Positions 48,956-61,890 of a stretch of DNA of 64,000 nucleotides are shown piece after piece. Location of the stretch: positions 74,645,721 through 74,709,720 of the forward strand of contig NC_134643.1 of the NCBI RefSeq assembly GCF_030463565.1, read 5' to 3'. Position 1 is the stretch's first letter. Each line of letters starts with the position of its first letter. Source of the DNA: Pelecanus crispus (Eukaryota; Chordata; Aves; Pelecaniformes; Pelecanidae). Made by a program: the position numbers and the translations under genes. Under the pieces are notes generated by a model that did no database searches, was not told where the DNA came from, and worked only from the letters and a program-made list of their open reading frames with translations.

Positions 48956-51564
48956 TCCCAAAATGATTGGCAGCGGGACAGGAGTGGACTGGAAGCTTGA
49001 TAATGACAGCCCTCTTCTTAAGACTCAGTCACTCTCTCATGTCAATATTCTTCATAGCTAAGCAGGAGCTTAACACAGATTTCCAGAAATACTGCCTTTC
49101 TTCTTGAAAACCTTTCTCTACCATTAATCCTCCCAGGTTTCTAATGCAAGTCTTGCTGCTAGTCAGGCAGTCCAGTTGTGTGAAATAGAACAGAAGCTTG
49201 GTGATGATACTTCAAACTGTATTTTACTTTATTCAGTGAGCAAGTTCCAGTTCAGGAAGATTGCAGTTTGTAGGATCGTAGCCATGCTGCAGTTCAGTGC
49301 AGTTTGGAAAAGGAATCAGCATTGAAATGGAAACGGTAGTCTGAAAACATATCCTGGTGAAATGATTCCTTGAAGCGGCATGTTAAGAGAATAAGCATTT
49401 GACTTAGTATTTTGAAAAGCAGAGGTATTGGAAGAAGCTTATATGCTGTCTTTTTTTTTTTTTCCCAAGCATTGCCTTAGACTGGAAAGTGCGTATCCAC
49501 TTCTGTGGTGCAGATATAGATTGATTACAGCAATTGAACTGAGAGGGCAAGATTGTGAACTGTCATCATTTGGAGCAGAGGAAGTGGATCTTTTTCTGTC
49601 TGGGGTGATCAGACTCCTGAAATAGTCGTTAATCTCCCTGCATTTCTCTCATCACCGCAGTGTATCTTTCTGGTCCAGCAGTTTTCATTATTTTGTTCGT
49701 TTGCTTGTTTATTTTCAGATCCCTGTTTTTTATACAATGTAAGTTTACTGGCTACTGCTTGTATTTCTCAATTGCTTCTTCATAAATTCCTTTGAAATAG
49801 TTCAGAGGCTTATGATCTTCAGGTTAAAAAGTATCAATTAGGAGGTTTTGTTCGTGTGCACTTTTTTTAGTTTTCCAATTGCAAACTGTTACAAAAAATG
49901 CTTAGATTTAGAGGGATTTGAAGTGTATTGGCATCTGACAGTTAAAGTTGCTGGTTACCTTTAAGTACCCATAGAGAAACTTGCAAACGTTAAGAGAGTT
50001 TAATCTGCTGAAATTCAAGTCCTCTACTTTAGCACAAGCTAGAGCTATCTGCAGGTTTCCAGATTTCAAATTCCTCAAATTGCCAAAATTTGGGCATCCA
50101 TATGCCAATCTCTGACACAAAAACTACACTGAGAATGTTCTGAGTCCAGAATGGTGCACCCCAAAGAGGTTAGTAGTTAATGATAAGTAAAAGTGTCCCT
50201 TAGTCTTCTGGAAATGGCTATGCTGGATAAACTTTTCCGAATACAGGCTAACAGTTGCAAGGGGAAACATCAGTGCAAATCTTTAAAGTTCCACAAAGGT
50301 ATAGGCAACTGAAAACAGGGTCTTATGAAAGGAAGCAATGACCAACATAATAACAGGCGATACAGCTAGCTTCCTCGTAATGAAAAAAAAAAAAAAAAAA
50401 CCCCTCACATTAAAATTATGTAACACTGTGGCTTTTGAGATGATAAAAGACTAACTTTCACTACCTCACAGCTATTAAAAGCTGAGAGTTGTGCCACAAG
50501 GTGTTCTTTTCATTTCCAGTAACATCTTAAATTTCACTTATTGCGTATGTGTGTTGCAGGTATTTGTCGCCTTCCCAAGGAAATTGTTGAACACAATCAT
50601 TATAAATTTTTGGCTTCCTGTTTTCTGAGATGAACCCAATTATGGAATGAACATGATTAATGTACTTAATTTTTTACTGAGCAGTGATTATGCCTACTGT
50701 TCAGCCAGGATGCTTCCACTGGTATGTTAATAGTAGCATTGCTAGAGGATGTGGGCTACTCTAACCTTCCTTACAGAGTTTCTACAATGCCGTTAGTGTC
50801 AGAACATGTCTTCGGTAACGAGGACAAAATGAACTGACTGATTTCACTCTATAATGGAAACTTCAGTTTAAAAGCATTTTTATTAATACTGTTTTAATAT
50901 TTTTTTCCCCCCTGTGCTTTGTGTCCATACTGGGGAAGACATGTATGCTGTAATTGCTGCTCTCTGGGATAGTTTTATAGAATAAATAAGTGAAAGTATT
51001 TCCTATTGTTCCTTCCTTACAAGAACACATGCTGAACTCTCTAGTAGCATATTTTATGAGTTTCCCAGTGGAAAAGCTCACAGCTGATCAGCTCTGTTCT
51101 CAACAGCAGATGTTCTTTTTCTGCTTGACTTTAGTAGTGAGCCATAATTTTGTTCTGTGTCTGATGGATCAGTGTTCAAAATTTCAAAATGAATTATTGG
51201 AGCAGCCTCCTGAGATTTTTGAATAAGCCACAGCTGGAGTAAATCTTAAAGTCAAGTCATAAAAAAGAAAATTTCATGTTGGGTTGGATTTTACAGATCA
51301 AAGGTTCATTGTGTAATGGGTCTGCATTGCTCAATTTTCAATTCCTGAATAACCTTGAATGTTACAAGAGCAGTATGAATTCTTGCAGTCCATAAAGGAA
51401 GTCTGGAGATTATCAGACCTGAATCTAGAGTTCATAATTATTGAGTTACTGGGCTTTATGCAGAACTAAAAAAGCTACTTGTTACAGTGAATAGACAAGC
51501 CCCTAGAGGAGAGGTAGAGGCATCAGTTATTGAACTGGGGAAAAAAAAAAATTAGCACGAAAAA
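48956..51564. other. Unique non-coding stretch
   Basis: No gene was recognised. It contains an A18-CCCC tract at 50383-50404 and short A/T runs. Confidence 0.5.
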
Positions 51565-52487
51565 GGTATCTTTATTAATGAGCTGGACGATGGACAGAGT
51601 GCACCCTCAGCAAATTTGCAGATGATGCAGAACTGGGAAGAGTGGCTGCTGCAGCAGATGGTTGTGCTGCCATTCAGAGGGACCTCAACAGGCTGGAGAA
51701 ATGGGCCAAGAGGAATCTTACAAACTTCAGCAGAGGGAAATACAAAGTCCTCCCACACCTGGGGAGAAATAACTGCAGGTACCAGTACAGACTAGGGACT
51801 GACTAGCTGGGGAGCAGATTGGCAGAGAAGGATTTTAGGGGTCCTCATGGGTCCCAAGTTGAACATGAGCCAACAATGTGTCCTTATGGCAAAGAAAGCC
51901 AACAGCATCCTGGACTGCATTGGGCAGAGCATTGCCGACAGGTTGAGGGAGGTGATCCTTCTCCTCAGCTCAGCACTGGTGAGACACATCTGGAGTGCTG
52001 GGTACAGGTCTGTGATCCCCAGTACAAGAGAGACACAGAAATACTGTCCTACAAAGGACCACAAAAGTGTTTAAGGGACTGGAGCATCTGTCATATGAGG
52101 AGAGGGTGAGAGAGCTGGGACTGTTCAGCCTGGAAAAGAAAAGGCTCACGGGGATCTTATCAATGTGTACAAATAGCTCATGGGAGAGAGTAAAGGAGAT
52201 GGAGTGAGACTCTTCTCAGTGGTGCCCAGGGACTGGACAAGAGGCAATGGGTACAAACTGAAATACAGGAATTCCCATTTAAAAATAAGAACGAACTTGT
52301 TTACTGTGAGGGTGACCGAGCAGTGGAACAGGTTACCCAAGAGAGGTTGTGGAACCTTCATCCTCGGATATACTCAATACCCAACTGGATACAGTCCTGA
52401 GCAACCCACTTTAGTTGACAGGGGAGGTGGACTGGATGATCTCCAGAGGTCCCTTCCTACCCTCAGCCCTTCTGTGGTTCTGTGTCC
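51565..52487 (+). mobile_element. CR1 fragment, plus strand, moderately old
   Basis: CR1 reverse-transcriptase 3' region through to the 3' untranslated end. Diagnostic blocks in order are GAGCTGGACGATGG, CACCCTCAGCAAATTTGCAGATGATG (the F-A-D-D box region, 51602-51627) and CAGAGGGACCTCAACAGGCTGG. These are followed by GAGGGAGGTGATCCTTCTCCTC (51944-51965), TGTTTACTGTGAGGGTGACCGAGCAGTGGAACAGG (52299-52333), GATGATCTCCAGAGGTCCCTTCCTACC (52435-52461) and a terminal TTCTGTGGTTCTGTG. Multiple frame breaks remove coding potential. It has the 3' end of a different, older subfamily than the two edge copies. Confidence 0.9.
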
Positions 52488-55400
52488 CGTGTCATCATGA
52501 ATGATAGGCTTCCATGGGGCACTGTTATTTGCCCTAAACTACAGGCAGGGTTTTTTTTCACTAAATTTAGCAGCTCAAAGCTGTGATGAGGTCCATTAGT
52601 GCTACCAGATAGTTGTTTCTACTGATATTCATACAGTTGCTGGTAAGCAGAATTGCCAAGAAGCTCCTGCTGAGAGTGTGGTGCCACAGTGTACCATTCT
52701 GTGGCACCTGTAGATCGTAGTGCATTAACTGGTGCCCTTTGGGTTTCTGGATGATATTGGTAAAAGGGATGGAAAAAGTCCAGAGAGAAGGGGAATGGTG
52801 TCTTTTTCTACTAACTCTTTGCAGCTCACAGAGAGAGTGAGGGATACAGTGTTAGTGATCCTATCCTGCTTATTGAGGTGTGGAAGCAGAAGGTGAGCTT
52901 GTAGAGCAGTAAAGACTCATCCTCTCTACATGTGAGCCTCACCCAGTAGCTGGAAGACACGTGGCAGTAGCAGATGTTTGCCTTTTCCTTTTCCCTACAC
53001 CTCCCCCCACAAGCACACAAAAATTGGGAGGAAGGAAAAAAAGCTATAGATGGAGAAGGGGAGCCAGAAAAAAAATCTTTCCAAACAGAGCTGGAGCTTT
53101 ATTAAAAACTGGCTACCAATGTAGTGATTTAAAACGTGTAATCCTTCTTCAGACTACATGGATAGTATTTTGGTAGAAACCCAGATAACCTTTCTTTCTG
53201 TTTCCAGTAACTTTGCTTCTGAAGCACAAGAGCTCACTGCTCTACAAATGAGCTCTACAAATGAGAAAATGGCATTTGTTATTTTGTATATATTGTCTAT
53301 TATTCTTGTATTTGACAGACAAACAATTTGAAATTTTCTGTGGTGTACATATTTGAAAGTTCATATGCTGTTCTCACATACATGCCCTCAGCTTCAGAGT
53401 AAACCTCACACATATGGCATTTTCATTTTTCACATCCAGGACAGGGGAACCTGAATCTTCAAAGTTAGGCAACGGATATGACAGAAATGTGGAATGGCAA
53501 TAAACTTTTTGTGTGTCATATTATCACAGACCGATTTTTATAGGTGTCTGAAAATAATAACTCTTTGCATATAAAGATTGTGTTTTAGGACTCCTGGAGG
53601 GTTTTATGTGCTTGCTGCTTTTAAATTAGCAGTCGGAGTTGAGTGAACAATCTGCAAATAATTATTTTCTATTAACTTCTTCATTAAGATGCAGAAAAGG
53701 AAAGGGGGGAGCTGACAAGAGAAGCTGCAGTAGTACTTTCTATTCCTTAGGACTCTGTGGGATGTGAAAGTGATGAATAGCTGAAGTCCATGATTAGGAT
53801 CTTAAAGGACCAACTTTGCCTTTGAGACAGTGCAGTCTCAGAATGGCAACTGTTGCTGGGATTTTGATGTGGTTGCATTCTCATCGCAGAAACAGCCCCT
53901 GGACAAAATCACATTGTAGATTTTGACTCATTTCTGTCCATATAGGAGTTATGAAAAAGTAGGATTGTACATGTGGTTTCTGCGTGTAGCTGCCACCTTC
54001 TGTCTCATGAACAGAGACTAGCTTTCTTTTTGAAGCTATTACTACTATTAGCATCAATGATGGGTACAGCTTGATGTTGGTAGAGGAGCAACACAAGGCA
54101 CAGCGTCTCCTTCATCAAAGGAGACAGTGCAGATGGACAGTGGTACATCAGCATCTCAGTTGTGATAAAACACCTCCAGTGTGCTTAGGCTATAGCAAAA
54201 GAGGGCACGCTGTGCAATGTATGTTTTTTGCTGAAGAGCAAGTAGAGCATGGAAGAGGAGGAAAAGTAGAAACTGAAATGGAAGTGCCTTAAGAGGGGTG
54301 TGAATTGGTAAGGTACACTATCTGGTCCTGCACCAGACACATTTTCTGGAGTAAATTTCATGATCTCTTGACATGGGGTATCCTATTGGCTTTGGGGCTG
54401 CATAGACAGCATCTTTCAAGATCATGATGCTCCTTCTCCACCCCACCCCCCCTCAACACTAAGTCTTAGAGTTGGGAAGAAGAAACTGGAAAAGTTATGC
54501 AACTGGGCGGTGGATTCCTGAGATGCTCGAGGTCCTAGGGATGTGCTATTTTTGTTGCTGCAGGCATTTAAAAAAATGTACTTCCAACATTTTGTTTTGG
54601 AATTATTGCTGGAGTTCTGAAGTCCAGGAATTTTTAGCAAGTCCTCACCATGGGAGCAGAAAGAAACAAATCCAAGATATTTTAATATGGCACACATAGT
54701 TCTGTTGTTGCCAAAGGGAAGTGCTCTACTTAAATGTCAAGACAATGTTAGCAACAGCTGACTTGAGAGAAATGATCTGTTGATCCCAGTCCAGTTTCTA
54801 ATGGTCAGCTGTCTTTCACTGAAAACTCTACCTCAGTCTTTCAATGCTTGTGAGGCGTTTATTGTGTAATGGATAGGTAAGCTGTACTCTGCTTGTTCGT
54901 TCAAGTTGGGCTTTTTGGAGTCCTTGTAGTAGGGTAGATGAACCTTCCTTTGTCAACATTTCTTTTGTGTGCTCTAGAGAGGACCATTTGAGGTGCCAGT
55001 CACATAAAGGAGCAGCACAATTTCTGGGTCAGACTTTTCTTCTGGTGATACTTGGAAGTGCACCCCCTATTTCTCTTTAATTAGAAATTGGTGTCTCTTG
55101 ATCTCAGCTGCCTTTGCTAGGGAGATAAATAAGCAGCACTATTTTAACTGGTGTGGTTCTTCCCATCATGGCATTTGATCTCATTTGGAGTACTTTCCTC
55201 TGTTTTCCTCTCACTTGCCTGATCATCCCTCCCAGTATGAAGCTAACTAGTCAGAACCTGTCCCACTTATATCCCCTGCCGTGTTGGAGTAACACTGATG
55301 ACATCAGAGGACCTTTTTGGCTGTTACCATGAAATTGGAATTTAACTTGGTCTTGTCTGTAAGTTTCTCATACTGCCATAAAATCTGTTATGCATATTGA

Positions 55401-57469
55401 TCCTGAGCCTGTCTTAAATGCAATTTTTTAGCTTAGTAATATATGATTGTTATTTTTCCAGATACTACTTCAGGGGATCCCAGGCTACTCCCATTCAACT
55501 GTAAAGCCTGCCCAGTCCTTTGTGAAAATTGCTTTGTACTACTGGCATCCCAGACACATTTTCAGCTGACCAGAGTGCATGTCAGCACTTACTAACTTTT
55601 CTTCACCTCCACATTTGATTATATTCTTCTGTATGCTTAACTTACTGTATTAGGGCCTGTATCCCTTTTTGTTTTCCTTCAAAAAAGTTCAAATGCCTCT
55701 TTACTTTACTTTTTAACTCATGAGAAGCCTAGTATGGAGACAACAGACCTATGCTTCCTCCTAATTCCCTTCTAGATTCCTCTCAGGCCTTTTTTGTATC
55801 ATCTTTGGCTCTGTGTAGGCCCTTGAATCCAAGCAAAGTTGCCTTAGCCTTGCCAACCTTTTTTTTTCTTTTGCAACATTTCTAATATGGAACTTTTCCC
55901 ACCCACCAAATGCAGTCTGGGTTCTCAATATTTAAACCTTAATCCCTGTAATGCCCATTGCTTTGATCTTTAAAAAATGCCCTTTTCAGTTAAGGATGAA
56001 ATCTTGAAATTGTTCTCATTGTTCTTGTCCATCTGTTACTGCTTCTAATGATTTGATCTGTTCTCATCAGAGCCTCTCTATGCCTTTCAGTTTTTATCCT
56101 ATATCTAAACTTAACTCTTTCACTGTGCCATTTGACGGTATCATAACCTAGTGACTCTCTAAACCAGGCAAACAAAAGATGACTCTCTCAAACTTCTTTA
56201 TAACTTCATTTCGTTTCTGCTAATCTTTAATATTTGTTGTGGTTTTTTTTTCTATTCAGAACATTTTTTCATTTTTGTTGCTATTACATTTTATAAACCA
56301 AATCCTATGGCCTACAAAACCTGTTGTCTTACATGAGAATATTGATAATTTACAAACCAAAAATTGGCTGTCATAGTACTATAACTTTTTTTTTACTCAT
56401 GTGACAGAAAATGCCCATCTCTGCAACAGTACTTTCACGGAAACATCATAACAGATGATGTGACCATGTTTTTACTGTTTTCTGCATTTTTTTGGCTTGC
56501 TGCCCAGAGAACAAAGTGAATTTGGCATTGCTATTTCAATTTATAAAAATAAATTCTTTGTCTATTTCATGTAATTTGACTTTATTTGCCTTCTTTCTGT
56601 TAAAAAGTCACTAATCAGTGAATATTTATTTTATTTTTTTATATCATGATTCATCAACAAGGATGAACGATTTAAAAGTACTGGGGAGATGCAGTTATAA
56701 ATAGGAGTAAGTGGTGAAAAGTGTGAAAATCTGAGGTAGGATTTGTACTGTTGAGGGGGATGGAATAGGCTGCCCTGTATACGATGTGCTCTGGATGCCT
56801 TAGTTGGGTGTAACCTGATTTCTAAATTCCTGGCAGCCGGAAATATTGCTCAGTGAGAATTGCCATCCAGGTGATGCCTTAATTTGTTATGTCTGTGTGA
56901 GGATATTATATTAACATCAAGCGAGATTTTTGCATAAGTGCAAGAAAATGACTCACTGCCTTCTGCTTTTTGCCAGCATCTAGAATATGATCGGTACCAA
57001 TGTATCCAGATTTCTTTTGTGCAGTGAGTATGCTGTGGGGGTGGGAAGGGAACTGGGGGCATAGTGGCCCAGTTTGTGGGTTTCTGCTGCTGCCAGGACG
57101 CTGGAGCACTTGCTAGGTACTCAGTTTTCAAAATGAAACTTGGCAGAAAACTGCCCTGTCCTGTGTCAATGAATTCATCTCTTCAGCTGCTGTTGCTGCA
57201 CACAGGTTTGCCTTCTGTGCTCAGTAACTATCAGAAGACTTCTCAGTTATTTAACATGGATCAGCGTGTTGCAAGACCTTGACGTCACCATTTCCCTCAT
57301 GTTGTCCACTTCATGACTGTGGTTTAAGTTTTGAGGCCACATGCAAAACTCTTGCTGGTTTCCTCCTCTACTAGTTTTCCTGCTGCAAGAGACAAGATTT
57401 TTTCCGTGCTCCATGTTTGATGCACTGTAGAAGGGAGAAATAGGAGAGAATTTGCAGTATTTACATTTG
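52488..57469. other. Unique non-coding stretch
   Basis: No gene, RNA or repeat was recognised. Open frames of 60-90 codons on both strands lack motifs. Confidence 0.5.
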
Positions 57470-57875
57470 CGTTAATGAGCAAGGACAATTCTTCCGATGC
57501 TGCCTCCTGCTAGCACCACTATGTAATCCTTTCATAAACCTAATCCAAGCTCTATCTTACCGTTACTTCACTTTTCTCGCCCCCCCCCCCCCCCCCCTTC
57601 CCAAATTCTCCTCTAGTGGTAAGGAACAGTCTTCTGATTATCTACTTATATTTATGTCCATCCCATTTGTTACAGTCCAACATTGTCCTGTAGCATAAAC
57701 CAGCCCCCTCTCTAGGGTATTTTAAAAAGCAATCGTACCCCCTGTCAGCCGTCAGCCTGCTACATTAGATAGGGTTTGCTTTTTCTAGTCTGCCCATAGG
57801 TTATTTGTTTCGTTCCTCTAAAGGCTCTTTTCTGCATTTGTTGCAGTTAAGTAGAATTCAACTTTCTGCATAAAT
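57470..57875 (-). mobile_element. Second very old CR1 fossil, minus orientation, with an internal C18 run
   Basis: Blocks of the ancient CR1 3' region in reverse orientation: TTATGTCCATCCCATTTGTTACAG (57652-57675) and CCAACATTGTCCTGTAGCATAAA (57679-57701). Next come CCCTCTCTAGGGTATTTTAAAAAGCAATCGTACCCCCTGTCAGCC (57708-57752), CCATAGGTTATTTG (57795-57808), and CTAAAGGCTCTTTTCTGCATTTGTTGCAGTT (57819-57849). The last corresponds to the CCCTTCTCTGCACCTGTTCCAGTTT segment of the family. Divergence is very high and no frame survives. A homopolymer C run (57580-57597) interrupts the left part. Confidence 0.68.
57580..57597. repeat. Homopolymer C18
   Basis: Eighteen consecutive C inside the old CR1 fossil. 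Its length may be unreliable in short-read assemblies. Confidence 0.9.
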
Positions 57876-60800
57876 TGGATAGAAATTATAGAGTCCACCT
57901 AGTTATCTGATTAAAGGAAAGAATATACATCAAGTATAAATCTCATTTTTTAATCCTCTTGTAAAGCACAAGCCATTTAGTTCAACTTCAGAGCATAATG
58001 TTTTTCCTCTATGTGGTATTCCAAGAGACGTCTAATCTGTGCCTTGTTCAATGTCATAAAATTTCCCTGCACCTAGCAAAAAGGCTTTTTCTGCTTTATC
58101 TAAGTATTATGTTTTCTTGTGGCGACTGCATTGCATCATCGCCTTGTATTTCTTCTTGAATTGAATGAGCATGATCTTGACCATCTAAAATGGCGAATCC
58201 TTGAATTTGGGCTCATGGAATGCTCTTATTGCTACTCTCCAGGAATAAAGCCTTTAGCTGCACTACTGAATTGTGTCCATTTCCATCACTCCATCCCTCA
58301 CCCAGGCTTTTTGTTATGATGTCACAGTTCTCTGTTGTGTGGGCAGTGTCTTTGAATGCTGTTGTCGGCACACGGCATTTGCTGACTGTACTCCCTGTGA
58401 AGTCGCACTGATAAGAATATTAATTATGATCTTTCCTAAGACTGACCTGGCCTTTGAGAAATTTAAAAAATTATCTCTCTGCAGTCCACACTGACACATC
58501 CTCATAGGTGATTCCTCAGGATTTTTGTCACTAATTTCCTCAGCAGCAGCAGCCAGACTAACAGTTTCACTTCTGTTACCTACATCAGATGTACCACAGC
58601 TGTGAAAAAACAGCGTGTATGATGTCAGGGGGGAAGGGGATGAGGGGACTTTAACGCTGAGTCTGTCTCTGCTGTCTGGAGGACTGTAGTGATAGAAGCA
58701 AATTTCATGCAACTGCATACAGGTTAAGTTCTTCAGGGACAAATAATAGAAATACATGGTCCAAACTGGCAGGTTAACCCGCTGTTTGTGGTGTGTATGA
58801 TAAGCAAAGAGCAAGGTAGAGGTTGCCCAAAATGTATTTAGTGAAGACTGGTAGTGTTCTTGGACATTTGAAGAACAAGAACTCTTAAATTATGACAGAT
58901 ATATCTGTATGATAATTAGAGATAGAAAACGGATATAAAGTTGGCAAAACTGCAAAAGAAGGTAGTATTGTGCTTGCCATGTTCACATTTTGTAATTTGA
59001 TTCCAGGGAAAAAGGGAGCAGGAAGAATCCCAGTCCTAGAGAGCAAGAACTGAGTTTTCGTGGCCTTTTTCCCCCCCTGAAGTTGTATTTCATTTAATTA
59101 TATGAAAAAATAGTTGAAGAAAAAGGCAGAAGGAATATTCCATCTTGCACAAAGGGACAGAAAACCAGAAGCCTTCTCCAGGGCAAATAGCCATAGGAGA
59201 TGGAGTAAATTGCCAGTCGTCTGTCTCTCTCCCCTAGATCACCTTATGCATTGGAGCAGTTAAAGAGGAATCTACTGCTTAAATGAAATCAAGAATTGCA
59301 TTTCATTGGTTTATTTTTCTTATTACAACTTTGGTGTCAGTCTTGTAATCGGGAACTTGCCCTGATGCTTTGCTAAGATGCGCTTTCTTTTCTCTATCTA
59401 GTGTTTAAAGGGAAGGCAGGTGACACTTTCAAGTCTCAGCTGGTGCATGGCACAAATGATGACTGCAGTCAAATAACTATAGTGCCTTGTGACCCAAAGC
59501 AAGTTGGGAACCTGTGTTAGGAAGTGTTTCCCACCAGGCTGCGTGTGCTGATTTGGGAGCTGGTGATGTCAGATGCAAAGTCCTCCTTTAGGCAGACATT
59601 CTCCAAGGCATTTCTGGCAGAGGTTCAGCAAGAGAGTGAAAGCACTTTCTGCCTGTGATGTCAGATGACCTCATTGTAACAGCCCGTAACATATACTTTA
59701 TGTGTCTAAGAAAGGGTGTTAGATCCCATCCCTTTCTCAGATGCGTGGGTTGTCAGATATCATGGGACAAATCTAGCAGTTTGGTGCAGCTTTTCTTCTG
59801 CTCTGCTGTCAAGCTGGAGTTTCTTCAGTTTTGTAGTTTTTGTGAATAATGTTTAAATAATGTATTTTCCATAGGTATATGGGTAGACCATATATGTAGG
59901 CATGTGGGAGGGATGTGGGTGTATGCTGCATTTAAAAAGCCATCTTATATAATGCAAAAAAAAAAAAAATCTAAAACATGAGAAAATGTGTCATGTCTTT
60001 GTTACAAAAGTCTTATTTCTGTTGTTTATTATTTGGATCTGATATATCAGACAGATCTGCTCTGGAGAACCAATTACAGCTTTGGTGCGTGTTTTGCTGG
60101 GTTGTTTGGTTCCAGGACTAGCCATGGAGAAAGCAGATGCAGCATCTGTGCAGACCCTGTATTTTCAATTCTGGAAATTACTTCCTGACCATGAAACATG
60201 CCTGCACTGCAGGATTCTAAAACAAATTCTTACTTGTTGTTTGCTCCCTGATAATCAGTCCTGTGGAGAAGTGCAGATAGGTCTGCAGCTCCAGGTCGTC
60301 TGGCTCTCCAGCTAGTTGCATGACTCCTTTCTGTGTTTGAGGAGTTTTCTGAGGAGTAATGATTTCTTAATTTTTTTTTAAAGTGATTAATTTTCTGTTG
60401 ATTGAAACATTTTATTGTCTTTTAGAAGGCAAGGCAGAAAGTACTAATCCTAGGAAAGAACAACTGTTTCCTTTTGGAGCATGGAGTGAGTACTGATGAA
60501 GGAGAGCAGCTAGGCAGCACTTCTAGTGTAAATCTAATCATTTAGTTTTAGATGGCTTGCAATTACAGCTTAACCTAAATGGGTTGCTCTGCAGGCAGAA
60601 AATCTAATTAAACCTAATTAGTCAGTAATTTACATTTCACATCCCATATGCACCCCAATTCCCTAATCCCTATTACTACTGTAAATCCACTAAGAATCAG
60701 CTGGACAACAGAGGGTAGGGGCAGGCTGGCCAGGCCAGGTAACTACTGACCTCATCTTCAAGCCTTTCCCTCTCCACTTGGGAAGTCATACCAAGCATTA

Positions 60801-61890
60801 CCTCTCATGAAAACTGATGGTCGTGTAAAGGAGTCTTGCCATAATTGAAATACATTTGGCTTTTATTTTGCTGTTAGACTCAACTGAGAGTGGCCAAGAG
60901 CTTTCAGCTGTTTCAGTATGAGGCTTCTGATGGATGGACAGGAGGAGAGGTACCACATTATTAGCTTTATTTCGGTAAAATGCTGCCAATGCATAAAAAG
61001 AGTAGGTGATATGCCAGACATTTTGTATTTATTAGGCTGTTATAAATAACTGATCACATTTCTAGCCAAGGATACTTTGTTGAGACTAGAGCATTTCTTA
61101 GCCTGTTCAGGTAATTTTTTTTTTGTTGCTGTGTGTTGGAGTTTGTTGACATATGTAGGAGCATACAGTACTTCCAAGAGTGTTCATTAATTGTGGATTA
61201 GCATGTATCTGTAATTATTGGCCTGATTACTTCCCTGATTGAGTGTAAAATGAATAATATACTTGGTAGTATTCACGTAAAATACAGAAATTAAAGGACA
61301 GGATCATAGGTCTTTCAGAAGTTTTGCACTTCCCAGCAGGAGGACAACTGAAAGAATACATTTCTTTTCTTTGGTGCAGACACATCATTAGTTGCTGCCA
61401 CAGCAGATACAAATTTCCTTTGACATTCCCACTGAAATTAGATCACTGTCCCTCCCTCTGTTTTCTGACAAAATTAATACAATTACATTAACATTAGAAA
61501 GAACAAAAAGACCATGTGACCACAGCAAGAGGCAAAACCAGATTTCAAAGCAGATACCATTTTTTGTGCTGCTTAAATGCTGCTGGATTCCATGGGAGCC
61601 CAGAATTGGGTATTGAATCATAAGATGAAGTGTAAGTCTACATATCTAAATTGTTTTCTTAAAAGTTAGAGTGAATTTTTTTTTTAAGTGTTTTCAAAGA
61701 GAGTTTGTGATCTGACAGAGGTTCTGAATGCTTAGACATCCACTGTCATTGTGGGGTGTGGGGGTTTTTCGGGGAGGTGGCGGAGGGCGTTGGAAAGGTT
61801 TCCTGCATAGAATAGATGCAATACAGAAGAATCTGTTCTTCTGCCACAATTTTGATCTCCCCCACTTCTGATTTGGTTAGCCTACCTACA
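57876..61890. other. Unique non-coding stretch
   Basis: No gene was recognised. A 166-codon minus-strand frame at 58314-58814 has no domain signature or splice context and is treated as chance. Confidence 0.45.

Noticed and set aside
58314..58814. 166-codon minus-strand open frame
   Set aside because: No motif, no plausible exon boundaries, composition like translated non-coding DNA.
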